Shown: piece by piece, positions 1-11,300 of the stretch | Layout of the letters: each line of letters starts with the position of its first letter | How positions within the stretch are numbered: position 1 is the stretch's first letter | Assembly (NCBI GenBank): GCA_013399015.1 | Contig: VWZX01009100.1 | Coordinates: 496,001 to 560,000, forward strand | From: Galbula dea | Taxonomy: Eukaryota; Chordata; Aves; Piciformes; Galbulidae | Direction of reading: 5' to 3' | Length of the DNA: 64,000 bases | The notes under the pieces: model-generated | The model's database searches: none | What the model was told of the DNA's origin: nothing | What the model saw: only the letters and a program-made list of their open reading frames with translations | Program-made: the position numbers and the translations under genes

Positions 1-1105
1 GGGAATTGCTCAAAGTTTCATCAGTCCTTCTAGGTGACTCTTTAATGACTTATTTTACAGAGAATCCAAGCCCACTATGCCCAAGTGAGCAGAGAGCAGC
101 TCCCTGGCTCCAGGCCGGGCTCACAGGCATCCGTAACCAGGGGCAGGGTTTACAGGGTTTAAGTAAGCCACCTCCTAAATAAGGGTCCCTCTAAACCCTG
201 TGGGTAGTTGGTAGGCAGTTTAAGAGCAATTTGCAATCCCTTTCAGCACTATTAAGCTCAGACCGAACAAAGAATGCAGACTCCTAATTAATTGCAGTGG
301 GAAGTCAGGAGCTAAATGGGAGTTGGAAGCTTGAATGCTTGTTGCATCACTAAGAAACACAAGGCCAGGAAAAGTTCATTATTGTGGTCTTTTAAGGTCC
401 TGCAAAGTAAATCAGTGGGTTAGCCCACACGAGGTTGTGAGACACCTCAGCTGCAAACTAGGGCATCTTAGCCCTCCAGCTTGTGTTATGTCCTCCCCAC
501 AGCCCCTGTCCTGAGGTGTATGTGAGCAGGTAACTGCTCTGGGCTTGGTCTGCAAAGGGGACACTTAGATCCTTTTGAGGTTTCTGTAATCCCCAAGTGG
601 GGCTGGGAGTCTTTTGTGAACCCACAGAAGAGGCACCCAACACGCACAGCACTGGGAATTCAGGGGCTCTTCAATCCCCAGAGATGGTCGGCACCTGCAA
701 ATACTGTGACACAAGGGTAAGAGGAAGACTTGTCCATCCTGTTTGTGTGGAAGAGGCTCACAGCCTGGCCAGAGGAGAGCCGAGCTCTGGTGTGGGAGCA
801 TTGGCTCATCCCCGAGCTTGATAATTCACCAGTCCTGTCAGAATGGCATGGGAGAGAAACCCTATCATCTGGGCTGTGTGGGCACTCACCCCACACCTCC
901 CAGGGCTCTCATCTACACTAATCCTGTCTTGCCTTTTGCTGCTCTTTCTTCTGGTCATTAGGGTTCATCTTCTTATCCCCTGTCCTCATGAGCCCATCTA
1001 TGCGCTAGCTCTAGTACTACTTTGCAAACACCCATCAGTGGGACAGACACGCGTGTAAGAACGTGGCCGTGCAGGTGCACCATCACATGCAGAGGCACAC
1101 AGGTC
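1..1105. other. Unique non-coding sequence
   Basis: No recognisable gene or repeat. The first 450 bases are moderately AT-rich and the rest is mixed unique DNA. The only exon-like pattern is a very short one at 682-716: AG acceptor, ATG, 11 codons with a C-x2-C pair, then a GTAAGA donor. It is too short to call and is listed as a finding. Confidence 0.5.
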
Positions 1106-1106
1106 C

Positions 1107-1109
<3 letters not shown>

Positions 1110-1141
<32 letters not shown>
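1110..1141. repeat. (CA)16 dinucleotide microsatellite
   Basis: An uninterrupted CA run of about 32 bases. The flanks (about 1060-1450) are also CA/CAC-skewed, suggesting older, decayed repeat growth. Perfect runs of this length are usually length-polymorphic, which is a family expectation and not something seen here. Confidence 0.97.
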
Positions 1142-1144
<3 letters not shown>

Positions 1145-1690
1145 GCAATCACTTGCCCATGCATGTGCTCCCGAAAGGCTACGCACCCAGCACACATGCT
1201 CACGCACGCCAACCTCTCTGTACCTGTGACTATACAAGTTACAGCCGCGCACCGCAGCGTGCAGGCAGGTACGCAGAAGATGGACCTCCTCAAGGGTGCA
1301 CACCCCAAAGCCCTGCTCAGCCCCGTACACCTGGTCAGCACCCACCTCCAGATACAGACAGCCCCGCACCAGCCACCCATGCAGAGGCAGGCAGGCACCC
1401 CTGCAGCACAGAGCACCCTGCACGCACTCACTCACGCTCCCACGCGCACGTTTTCGGCACGAGCCCGCGTGCCACCAGCGCTTTATTCTGCAGCTCGGAG
1501 TGAGAAGACAGTGGGCTCCCAGCTGGACCCTGACAGACAGACTCGGCAGCAGGGACAGACACGTTCCCCATCCCACCACAGAGCCCCTCTTTAACCCCCA
1601 GCCCATCTGCACCTCACACCTTAAGGCAAAAAGAGCATCGGTGAGTGTCTCACTGGAGCTGGCGTCCCAGCGGAGTGTGTGTGCCGGGCA
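1142..1690. other. C-rich unique sequence beside the CA repeat
   Basis: GC-rich, cytosine-skewed DNA with many CAC and GCAC words. Overlapping open frames on both strands (for example 998-1612 on minus) come from this skew; they show no domain and start inside the microsatellite. No gene is supported. Confidence 0.5.
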
Positions 1691-1695
1691 GGGGA

Positions 1696-1721
1696 TCTCT
1701 CCCTCTCCCTCTCTCTCTCTT
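1696..1721. repeat. CT-rich simple repeat
   Basis: A short, nearly pure CT run (GA on the other strand) with CCCT interruptions. Low complexity only. Confidence 0.85.
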
Positions 1722-1844
1722 CCACTCGCATCTTTTCATGAACTCTATTTCTCTTTCCTTTCTGAAAACAACTGAGCTGTAAATACTGTTTAACCTTCTT
1801 CCCCCCTTCCCCCCTCCCCTCCACACTATAAAAACACAAATATG

Positions 1845-2050
1845 CCATAACTCAGCTGGCTCAGCCGCCGCGCCTCCAACATGCCCTGCTCCAGGCCTCT
1901 CAGGAAGGTCATAACAAACGACTTTCCGATTCAGTGCTCCTGAAATAATTTTGTGTATTAAAACCTGAATCTGCACTTTCTGGACCGAAAGCCTCTCTTA
2001 ATTATGGCAAGCGTCCTTGGGATGGACAGTGATCCTTCACTCCAGCACCG
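1845..2050. promoter_or_regulatory. Candidate conserved non-coding element
   Basis: Complex, repeat-free sequence with AT-rich cores. Visible words include an E-box-like CAGCTG, AATAATTTTG, TTAATTATGG and GTGTATTAAAAC. Composition shifts sharply from the CT-rich DNA before it and the CCN-rich stretch after it (about 2075-2125, which contains one ambiguous base at 2124). It resembles a vertebrate developmental enhancer; conservation is inferred, not measured. Confidence 0.4.
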
Positions 2051-2139
2051 CTAACCAACCGGAGAGGCAAGCGGGCTCCGGCTCCCCACCACCACCTCCT
2101 CCCGCTGCCCCCTCCCACCGCCCNCCCGCCTTCCCTTTG

Positions 2140-2480
2140 CCCAATCTGTTTTCAAAGTGTGTCTGTCCTTTATTAAATTGTTTTCTTTTCCACATTATCA
2201 GTTGCCATGGAGACCTCATCTCTCGGATTATTTGAATTTCATTATATCTATTGATTTGGGAGCATTTCATCTTTTTTATTGTTTTTCTGTCAATTTTCAA
2301 AACGAATAACCATCTAATTTGCGTCAGTGCTGATTATGTTTGTCCCTCAATAGAGGTCGGCAGCTGCGTCGGGGAAACAAATCAATGGGAAACCATCATA
2401 AACCTCCCCAGTACAATCTCCAGGATATGTGGGTGACATTCCACGCCTGCGAGAAACACTCATCATATCCAAACTTCTTT
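2140..2480. promoter_or_regulatory. Candidate enhancer/CNE with RFX X-box
   Basis: About 340 bases of AT-rich but complex sequence, with no simple repeat until the T-rich run near 2480. At 2201-2214 it holds GTTGCCATGGAGAC, close to the RFX X-box consensus (two half sites around AT). Homeodomain or TALE-like words follow, including TATTAAATTG, TCTATTGATTTG and CATCTAATTTG. This combination is typical of deeply conserved enhancers near developmental genes. Open frames here run into homopolymer tracts and are not credible proteins. Confidence 0.5.
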
Positions 2481-2580
2481 CTTTCTTTTCTTTTTTCTTC
2501 TCCCCTCTGTTTTTTTTGTTTGGGTTTTGGTTTGGGCTTTTTTTTTTTCTTCCCCCCTATCCTCTCCCCCTCCTAGCTGG
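2481..2580. repeat. T/CT-rich low-complexity tract
   Basis: A pyrimidine-dominated stretch with runs of eight or more T and repeated TTTGGG words. It separates two candidate CNE blocks. No function is inferred. Confidence 0.8.
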
Positions 2581-2599
2581 CTCCGTTGGCCACTGGCAG

Positions 2600-2970
2600 G
2601 GGACATTTAACCCCCTATTTATTTTACACACATACACGTACAATTTTGGATGCATCACATTTTCAGACAGGGAGGGGACAAGGGTGAGAGAAGAGGGGAA
2701 GGAATGGTTGGTTGGTTGTTTTGGTTTTTTTCCTAAGAAAGAAGGGAAGAAAAGAATGACAAGGGAAAGAAAGAGAGGAAAAGTAGATCAGGATTGCAAA
2801 TTGCTTACTATGTTTTTTTTTTAAATAATTTATGCAATTTTAAGCATTTATGTATAAATTTTTTAATAAGCCACCCTGGAGCAAAATAGCCATTAACATC
2901 CCGACGTCCTTCTGTCCAATGGGCTCGTGTGCAGGATCAATTTCCGAGAGTACTTTCCTTTTTTTTTATG
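2600..2970. promoter_or_regulatory. Candidate CNE, AT-rich core at 2800-2970
   Basis: The distal half (about 2800-2970) is dense in homeobox/POU-like words: TTAAATAATTTATGCAA, AAGCATTTATG and TTTAATAAGCC. A CCAAT box (TCCAATGGG) lies near 2915. The proximal half includes a purine-rich patch (2660-2790) that is probably low complexity. Regulatory role inferred from composition. Confidence 0.4.
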
Positions 2971-3088
2971 ACATGATAAAATGCTTTTAAAGCAACTTAC
3001 ACAAATATGGAAATTTTTTTTCCCCTCCTCTTTTTTTTTTTTTCCTTTTCTATAACAGCCTCCACTTATTCACCAGGGAGAGCAAGTA

Positions 3089-3100
3089 AGAGAGAGAGAG

Positions 3101-3136
<36 letters not shown>
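3089..3136. repeat. Compound microsatellite (AG)8(TG)16
   Basis: An AG run (3089-3104) passes directly into a perfect TG run (3105-3136). Compound purine to alternating purine-pyrimidine repeats can form non-B DNA. Open frames across it are low complexity. Confidence 0.97.
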
Positions 3137-3137
<1 letters not shown>

Positions 3138-3204
3138 TGGGGAGGGCAGTTGGCAGAAGGATAGACCCAGCCCTAACTGGAACGGACCTGCCTGTCCTTC
3201 TAAC

Positions 3205-3310
3205 AAGGGCATAAACTTTCATTAGCGATGCACACAGTCAAAGGCAATTTAGGGAAACGCGCTGTACAGAAAAGGAAAACCTCAGCGGTTTTTATACAGC
3301 GGCTCCTTGG
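3205..3310. promoter_or_regulatory. Short candidate CNE
   Basis: Complex sequence with TTTCATTAGCGATG (homeodomain-like), TCAAAGGCAATTTAGGG and TTTTTATACAGCGG. It ends the regulatory-looking cluster that spans about 1.8-3.3 kb. Low to moderate support. Confidence 0.3.
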
Positions 3311-5930
3311 CTCCGTCCAGGGGGCTCTATCCTTGAGCTCAGCTTGTGCTCTCCAACCAAAGTGACCCCACTGGCCACGGGGGAGGCAGGAGCAGGGGCC
3401 AGGGGGAAGAGCTGGGGCTGCTCTCGGGGATGCTGGTGCCCGGCAGCGGCAACCTCAGCCCCTCGCCAGTAGCCTGCACGCCCTGCAGCTGGTCCACAGA
3501 AGCCAGTCAATATTAATGTCTTGCTGGAACCCACTGGTCCTACAAGAGGCCCAGAGGTATCTGCTGCTCTGCCTGCTGCAAAGCTTTGCCCCTCCAATGG
3601 GCTAGACCTCCCAAAAGGTCTCTATTTTGGATTTCTGCACACTGACAAGTAGCTCACAGCCACTCAATGCCCCTTTGGGGCATTAGTGAGAAGCTGGCTC
3701 TGCCCAGACCAGACAGACGTGTCGCTGCTGCTCCTGTTTCCACAGGGTATATAGGCTAGTTATTTTTGCAGCTGGGACATGTTCAGCCTCACACAGGAAA
3801 CTGGAAAATGCCATTCCTAAAGGGATGGCTTCTGCCACTGGCCCCGTGAGCAGGCAGAGCTCTGTGGAGGAGGGATGTGAGCGTGCAGCTGGAGTTGGAG
3901 CAGGCCAATACCAAGGGCTCAGCAGGGTATGACAGTCATGACCACACACTGGAAATGCAACAACACTACTTCTCCAGCTAGCAGTTCCCTTGGCCTTCTG
4001 TCTTTGGGGTTGAAGCTTATGTACCCACAGCCAGATAGACCTGGCCAAGCATGGGAAGTCCCTGTGCATGTTCCTATTATCTGCTTCCATATGAAGCCCT
4101 GACACTCTTTTGTAATACAAGAGCAGATTTCTTTACCTTTCTGTATGACACACTTCCAGAGATAACACAAACCTATGAATTTAATCCTACTGACAGCAGG
4201 CTTGCACGCTACTGGTACCTTACACAGCCCCTGCATGCTCCCAGCCAGGCTCACCCCAACCACGCAGTGCTGCTCAGCACAGGCTGTGCACATACCTGCC
4301 CCATGGGCAATGGCTGTGGGTACTTGAACTAAAGCAGATGTAAAAAAAACCCCAACAAATAACTGAAAAAAAAGAAAACAAATGAAAAAAAATCAAGGGG
4401 TAGCCAATGCTCAGCTGGAAAAACACAAAGTGCCGAGAACAGCAAAGCTAATCAATAACAATCACAACCCCAGCAGTGGGTGAGGAAAGCGTGAACTGTT
4501 TTGGCCTGCTCCCTGCTTGCTCATCCACTTGGGAAAACACAGTCCCCCAGAGGCCAGTGATTTCATCCCCCCTGCTCCACCCTACACTCGCCCTCAGCAA
4601 AAAGCTTTACAGAGTGCAAATTGCCCGTGCTCCCGTTCTGGTCAGGGACTCAGCAAAGAGGGGAGAGGGTCTCAGTCTCTGCACAGAAGAACAGGACTCC
4701 TGGCAATGAGCTGGCACCTGAGGAAGGTTCTTGATGCTTTGAAAGGCTCTGCTTCCAGCAAAGTGCTCCTTATAACCCACATCCTCCTGACCTCCCCTCT
4801 CCTCCAAAGTTTTGTATCCCCCTTATCCTTCCAGTTGCCAGCCTCAGCCTTAGTGTGCTCTTCCTCTCCCCTCTTCATTCCTAAAACTCCCAACATGATC
4901 CCAGCTTCCTCTCCCCAGCATCTCCTGCCAAACCACCAGTACCCCAGTCGGCACCCCCATATTCTCTTTGCACCTCTCTTCCCTCGGTCCCTGTGGGCTA
5001 CCATCCATGGCTGGCAGGGCAAGTCAGAGAAAGTCATTCCAGGGACCAGGGACCAACAGGAAATTTGCCCAGGAAAACGTGGGAGCTCTCCCATCTCCTG
5101 GTCTTGTGTCACTCCTCATCTAGACTGGACAAATTTTGGGGATTTTACTACCAGCAGAGAGGTCAGCAAGAGTTGAAGGTTTTCAGATCATGTATGTCAC
5201 TCTATATGGTCTTGTCTACAGTAAGGACTAAATATAGCCAAGCCAAACCTGGAGGTGACTTCAGTGCTGTGGTGCATGGACATCAGCCACTACACAGGCA
5301 CCCTCCACTACCTCAAAGCAACACAAATGTCAACAACCACAATCTAAAACTGAGGATGCCTGTGAACCCTCTGTCCTCCCACTGCCCAGAGTATGAGCCA
5401 GATTCTCACTCTTCCTTTTTCTCTAACAGGTGTCCATAATGGTTCCTCCTTTTAAGAGGTGACCAGTCAAAGTAAGGCAACATTTTCAAGCTTCAAGGTC
5501 CATTTTAATATGGGATGTTGGGCCCTCTTATCTATGGCACCACAGCATCTGTTTCAGCATAGCTACTTAAAAACTTAAACAGTGGAAGAAGCGCTGAATA
5601 GAAGGGGAAAGTCTCTTGTGTGGGTCAGAATAATTAGACTGAGCTCAAATTGGTTTTAGGCATCTGCTGCTGCCTCTGAGCAAAATCAAGCCATGCTGCT
5701 TCCATCAGCATCTCTCTGCTGTTAGCCTTACCCTACAGAACAGAGGGGACCACATACTGCCTTGTGTAGGGCATCTCTGGGAACAAGACTTGCTTCAACA
5801 GAAGCCATAAAGCCTCCTTATCCAGCTCTCATTAAAGCCAAGAGAAAAGAGGCCAGACAGAGAGACTGAGATGAGCTGTTTCCCCAACAAACTTGCTTCC
5901 CTTTTTCATTTGTGCCTTTCTTTTCTTTTT
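3311..5930. other. Unique non-coding sequence
   Basis: About 2.6 kb of ordinary, mixed-composition DNA. A-rich low complexity occurs at about 4338-4395. Open frames (such as 4517-5176 on plus, 219 codons) have no recognisable domain and no convincing codon pattern. Nothing further is seen. Confidence 0.5.
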
Positions 5931-5934
5931 TTTT

Positions 5935-6140
5935 TTTCCCTCCCCCTTTAACTGTCATTAAAATAACAAGTTTCTGTTACAGTCTAAACATTCCCACATT
6001 GTATAAAGGGTTATGTTACACTAGAGTCACTGCCGGGCCCAGTGTTTGCACAGAAACCTCACTGCAGGTCCCCCCTCCTGACGAAGTGACTTATTAAAGT
6101 TTAAACAGTAATTAACAGAACAATAAAAATAAAGGGATGT
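5935..6140. promoter_or_regulatory. Candidate CNE
   Basis: AT-rich, complex block after a T-rich run. Words include GTCATTAAAATAACAAG (SOX/homeodomain-like), TTATTAAAGTTTAAACAG and GTAATTAACAGAACAATAA. The surrounding DNA is GC-rich, so the change is abrupt. Conservation not tested. Confidence 0.4.
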
Positions 6141-9100
6141 TTGGGGAGTCGTAGTGCACACAGGGTTTTTGGCAGTGCCAGCACTTTTCAGTGCCCTGCG
6201 CTGGCAGAAAAACCTGCTGCAAAACCAGTGGGAGAGGTGGTGAGCTGGAAGGCAGCTGGGGGCTGTGGTGAGGCCAAGGGGGGATCCCAGCCCAGCCCCA
6301 GGGTGTGGGGAGCAGCAGACAGTGGGATGGGACAGAAGGATAGAGGGGACTGGGGAAAGGAGGCTGAAGGGTCACTTGGCAGGAGGCTGAGTCAGAGCCG
6401 GTGCTCGCTACCAGCTCTGTGCTAGGTATGTACCAGACAGCACCGAGAGCCTCTGCTGCCTGTTCTCTGATTCTGCTGAGATGGCCTGGACAAGCCCCCA
6501 GAATTTGGGTTTGGGGAATTGTGTCTCTGAAACCAGTTCTGGGCTTTGGAGAAGTAGCTCCTTTACTTTTTAGAAGAGAGTGGCAGAGAGGAAACAGCAA
6601 CCACAGAGCAACCTCCTGAGAAAATCTTGCAATAGGGACAGCATCTACAAGAGATTCCAAGAGCAGCCTCCTCGCTTGGGAACTTTAGAAACAGGCAGGA
6701 GAAGACATCTTGTAGGGACTGATCCTACCCTGGCCTTGTTCAGGTGTTGGGAGCTCCCAGCTGCAGATCCAACAGTGTGTTAGTAATTTGGGGGTCATTC
6801 CTTCCTAAAAATGCAGCCAGAGGCAGGGTCAGGAGGCCATACACTAGAGCCTAACTCTCTCTGCAGGACCACAATCTCCCCCTTCCCACCAGAGCAGAAC
6901 TTCTGCAACAGTGGCTAATCAGAGCTTCCTTTATAGAAGCAAACCTGCTTTCCCTCTCTTCTGTTCCCATCCCAGTGGCCTGCCTTGCCCAGGATGAGCA
7001 CTGGAGCATGTGGGTAGACTTTAAGCTTAGGTTGTCAGCCCTCCCTGTTACCCAACATGCAGCAATGCAGAAAGATCTCATCTGAAGATATTTTTGGTGC
7101 CTATTGTAACTATTCTCAAATGTTTGCCAGTAGCTCCCAGTGCTAGTTGGCTCTAGCCCTGATGTGTGACTCAGTACACATAGCATTGTGAAGTCCCATG
7201 TTTGCTAAATCTTTTCTAGTACAACTGCTCAGTTTGCAAATAAAAAGACAGCTCTGTAAGGATGTATGTCCCATGCAGAGTGAACTCAGGGAGTGCTGCC
7301 TTGAGCCCCCTCCCACAAAGTCCTCCCCTAAGTCTGGTACTTTGCACTCCAGGTCAACCAGCCCAGTTGGGAAGCAACATGGCTGGGGAGCTTGCAAGGA
7401 CACAGGTGGAGTTTGTCCAACTCCAGCTGCTCCTAGTCTGCCCACAGCCTCCTTTCCCTCCTTTGCTGGGGTGCAGGAGAAGGAAAATTATCCCTGACTC
7501 TGCTGCTGATGGAGCCTGCAGCAGGTCTGTGAACAACCACAGGTGATGCCCCCAGAAGTCCCACTATTGCACCAGTATGAGCCACGCAAGTGAGGACACT
7601 CAGACCCAGACTGCCCACTCACATCTCCAGCAGGCTAACCTGCCAGCTCACAGTCATGCACTGGTCCTGCAAATTCATTCTGCAATGACAACATACTCCA
7701 AATGCCACAGGCTTGGCTTTAGAGCAGGCAATGAAGTCGATTCCTCCATTAGTTCCCTTGTCAGTAAGCAGGACTCGAGTCTTCTGCTTTCTCAATGGTT
7801 GAACTAACCAGCTTGTTTCTGCAGCTGCTGTATTGCATTGCAGGGCAAAAGCACATTTCGAACCCCTCAAAGTCAACAAATCCTATTCTACTTCCAACCT
7901 CCTGATCAGCTGAGCCACTGGCTCTGGCTTTTCCTTCCCTTTGCTGCCCCAAGCCAGCTGGACACACAGGAACAGCAGCCAGAACTCAGTGCTGGAGCAA
8001 GATGCTGTGTGAGAGTCAGCAGCTCCACAGCCTGATCCTCCTCCCCAGGAAAGGCAGATACAGGTGTCTCTTGCCATGTCTCATTCCTGGAGATCCCTCT
8101 GCACATTCCCAAGGTTTCTCTGAACTGATGTGAGCCGAGCTGCCTGTCTTTCTGAAGGCCTCTCTGCCCTACAGACCAAGGATGAGCAGCTCATCCCCAG
8201 TCCTGGGCACAAGTAAGCAAAATCAAAGTGACAAATAGCCCAAACACTCTCAGCCCAGTGCCTCAGCTCTCCTCTTCCAGACCTGCTAGGCTGGATCCCT
8301 TTCTAACTGCTCTTACACTAACATCACTCTGCTAAGCTCAGAAGAATGATTTTCCCAGCCCACACCATGTCAGTGACAGAACTGAGCTTATGCCTTTCCA
8401 CTGCAACTCACATAAAACAGAGAGAAAAAGACATTCCACCCAAATCTGAACTTTTCATCCCATTCACCCAGCTACAGGATGTTTTCCAGCTCCTGGCTGC
8501 GCTGGAGTCAGGGTCTCCAGGCTCATCTGCAGCCAGACTGGCAGTGCTTGAGAGGGGAGATGTGTTGAACAGGTACAAGTAGATGCAAACAGAACAAGAG
8601 AAGGTGCCCTCAGGTCTCAGCACTCACGTGCATTTTCCTCGGCCATGTCTGAGGAGACTTGGAGTCAGAACAGAGCACAGCTTTGCATGGGGGTCTCAGA
8701 CATTCTCTCAATGCAGAAAGACTGTCCTGGGCACTTCCTTTTCCAACACGTCGTTCAGGATGCCTCTACAGCAATGCCAGTAACTGCCTGTAGGGAATGT
8801 TATGTTAGAAAATTATCTAATGCACTCTTAATCATCTGGTCTTGCAATCTACAGAAGGAAATAGGAGCAGCCAGCACAGTATGACCCTTCTTCCAGACAC
8901 CACTGACTTTAGATACCATTATCAGTGGTAGCCTGGTCCACGTCCCAGAACTCAAGCTCACTCTTGGTTAATAAGCCATGACATTATTTAGACTATTCTT
9001 GATATTACACTCTGTTATATTTGTAATGAACCCAGAAGATCAGCAGTGCACCCTCCTGCAATCCCTGTATTTTGCTGAATCCAGAGGAAACTGCCTGCTT

Positions 9101-9330
9101 AGAAGCACTGAGTCTTCTGTCAGGTTTATGGGAAGCCAACACTTCACAGCAGACCTCTCTCACGAGGACAAGGTTTGATACTGTCAGAGATTTAAGTCCA
9201 CAAATGCACTATGAGAACCAGCACTCTAAAATCAGGTCTCACCTCCTTGTCTTTTGGAAAGGACTGTTAAACAAAAGACAAAACTCTGCTAGCACACCGA
9301 GCGTTTGGCACCAGCTTCCATCAGGGAAGC
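6141..9330. other. Unique non-coding sequence
   Basis: About 3.2 kb of moderately GC-rich DNA with many short open frames on both strands. None has a domain, signal sequence or splice context. I see no repeat family or regulatory-looking block. Confidence 0.5.
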
Positions 9331-9334
9331 CTAA

Positions 9335-9430
9335 TTATCCCCATTACACTGATGAGGAAGCACTGGCACACAGCATTTGCATGGCTACAGAAAGTGAATC
9401 AGTGGCAAAGCTAGAAATAAACCTGGGAAT
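9335..9430 (+). repeat. Probable MIR/CORE-SINE-like fragment
   Basis: The order ATTATCCCCATTACACTGATGAGGAA, then CTACAGAAAGTGAATCAGTGGC, then AGCTAGAAATAAACCTGG parallels the internal part of MIR-type SINEs (a CCCATTTTACAGATGAGGAAAC-like box, then CAGTGGCAGAGC-like, then AACCCAGG-like). It is highly diverged, as expected for a pre-amniote insertion. Identification is from memory of the consensus layout. Confidence 0.5.
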
Positions 9431-9434
9431 CACA

Positions 9435-9935
9435 GTGATGGGCTCATCACTCATCTCAGCATAGCCACATGTCCTACCCATGTCCATCAGGTTACAGAGC
9501 TGGTGAGGTGCCCTCCACACATCTCCTTAACAGGGCAGAAGTTTCAATAGCAGTGCTGATGCGGCTTGGGGTGCTCTGGGACACTCAGGGGACCGGTCAC
9601 ATAAGCTGGCCCACGAACAGCAGTCACTCAGCTCACTGCATCTGAGATGCACTTGTGGCCTGTGGACACCCAACAGTCAAAGCATCAGGTCTGAGCCACC
9701 AAGACACCCCACAACCACACAGACCATGGCAGTGACAAATCATCTGCTCCTCCTTCTGAAGCAGCTTATTCAGCTTCCCTGCATGTGGATCCTCACAGCA
9801 AGGTCCAGCCTGACCCATCTACGTATTAACGATCCCTCAGCACATAAAGCCCAGAGATTTTCTTTGGCACCAGGGGCCAGCATTTGCCCTGCACTCTCCC
9901 TGCCAGGAGCTGGGTGCTGGGGTCTAAGAAAGGCT
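9435..9935. other. Unique non-coding sequence
   Basis: About 500 bases of ordinary mixed-composition DNA. No repeat, gene or site is recognised. Confidence 0.45.
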
Positions 9936-9939
9936 GCAG

Positions 9940-10130
9940 AATCCCTTGGGATTGAGAGTCATTACATAAACAATACAATAGGATCACGGGCTCTAATTGT
10001 AAAAGCGCCTAAGGTCTTGGCACCGAAGTCTGCCTCAGCCAAGGCCTCTAAATGGAGACCCAAACAAAACAAACAAAAGCCCCAACTCTGTCAGCACTTA
10101 ATGAATAATAATAAATAATAACCCTAAGAG
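9940..10130. promoter_or_regulatory. Candidate CNE with SOX/FOX-like words
   Basis: CATTACATAAACAATACAATAGG offers overlapping forkhead (ATAAACA) and SOX (ACAATA) words, followed by GGCTCTAATTGTAAAAGCGCC. An A/CAA-rich and ATAA-rich tail (10055-10125) is low complexity. Regulatory role is tentative. Confidence 0.35.
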
Positions 10131-10134
10131 CCAA

Positions 10135-10555
10135 CCTAGCAAGACATATGTGAGGCACCAGGGCAGCTCTGAGGAAACACTGACCCTACAGCAGTTGCCC
10201 TCCCTCTCAGTTTCCAGTGTATTGGGCTCAGGTCACTGGGGCCAGAGAGAGGAACCTAGATCTCTGTCAAGAGTATGCACCCCCAGCAAGATGCATGAGA
10301 GCTGCATCAGGACCTTCACCTGCTAAGTGACCATGTGCCTTATACCAAGACATGTCTAAGGAACTCCAATTGCTAAAGGCAAAAAGAAGCAGATGGAGGT
10401 GAGCAAGTGAATCTAGACAGGTGTGAGTCCAGAGAAGCCTCTCCCCAGCATCATTGTAGTCTTGACTCAGAATTCCCAACCTGTTCCATGCAAGCCGAGC
10501 TCCCGGCAGGACACTGGAAGAGCTCCTTGGCGGGGACACGGGCTGAAACAAAGGG
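10135..10555. other. Unique non-coding sequence
   Basis: Ordinary unique DNA with no repeat, coding or regulatory signature recognised. Confidence 0.45.
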
Positions 10556-10559
10556 CCTA

Positions 10560-10680
10560 ATTTAAGTATTTTTGTAACTCAGTACTTGTGACAGTGGGTT
10601 TAGCAGTTGCCAGCCATCTGGAATAAAGAATTACAGCCACCTCCCCTAATCCTATATTGCCTAAACCCTAAAGCTGGTTA
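10560..10680. promoter_or_regulatory. Short candidate CNE
   Basis: Complex sequence with GCCTAATTTAAGTA, a CAGCCATCTGG E-box context, GAATAAAGAATTACAG and a TAATCC word at 10648-10653 (bicoid/OTX class). Flanked by GC-rich unique DNA. Confidence 0.35.
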
Positions 10681-10689
10681 TGGTGCAAG

Positions 10690-10950
10690 GATGAGGCAGC
10701 AGGTTGGGAGGAGGCAGTGATGGGAAGGTGCGGGGGGGAGAAGGCACCACAGGAAAATTCTCAAACTTATTTCTTTTTCCTGTGTGGTGCTGGGTGGTCC
10801 CAGATGTGTCAGAAGTATTTCTGCCAGGAACCAAGAGAAGACAGAAGGAAGAAAAAGGGGGGAGAAGGGAGACAAGGAGTCCTCCATGACCACACGGTCG
10901 CATACACCACACACACTCTCACACACGCACACAGAGGCTTACTGGTCCGC
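10690..10950. other. G/GA-rich unique tract ending in CA-rich DNA
   Basis: Purine-skewed sequence (10700-10880) followed by a short CA-rich run at about 10905-10935. Overlapping open frames on both strands come from the skew. No gene called. Confidence 0.5.
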
Positions 10951-10984
10951 GCAGGGCTGTCAGGTAAATTAGATCTGAAAGCTG

Positions 10985-11300
10985 ACAATTTCTGACCATA
11001 TTTCCTTGATTATTTCAAACAAATGCACACCAGCCGCTGTAAGGAGATTAAAGTGACATAAACGTCCCGAGTGGGAGGAGGGAGGGCAGAGAATTCAGGT
11101 CACCCCCATCCGTCCCCCATTTGACAGCCGCTATATCGCTATCCAATCCAATAAAAAAATCCCCCCCTTTTGCTTTAATTAATTTTACAGCTAGCTTGCT
11201 TAATTACTTTCAATCAAAATCCTCCTGCCATCGCAAAATTAGAGATGGTTGAGCTCCATTAGCCTAAATTCTTCATTTCCATATAGAAAGAGGCTCCCTC
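10985..11300. promoter_or_regulatory. Candidate enhancer/CNE
   Basis: A repeat-free block with many homeodomain words: GAGATTAAAGTGACATAAAC, GCTTTAATTAATTTTACAG, GCTTAATTACTTTCAATC and CCATTAGCCTAAATTC. The AT-rich, high-complexity texture inside a GC-rich region is characteristic of vertebrate CNEs. Among the clearer candidates here; target gene unknown. Confidence 0.45.

Noticed and set aside
4517..5176. 219-codon plus-strand frame
   Set aside because: Ser/Pro/Leu-rich without recognisable family, overlapped by a minus-strand frame of 146 codons; no splice sites of note.
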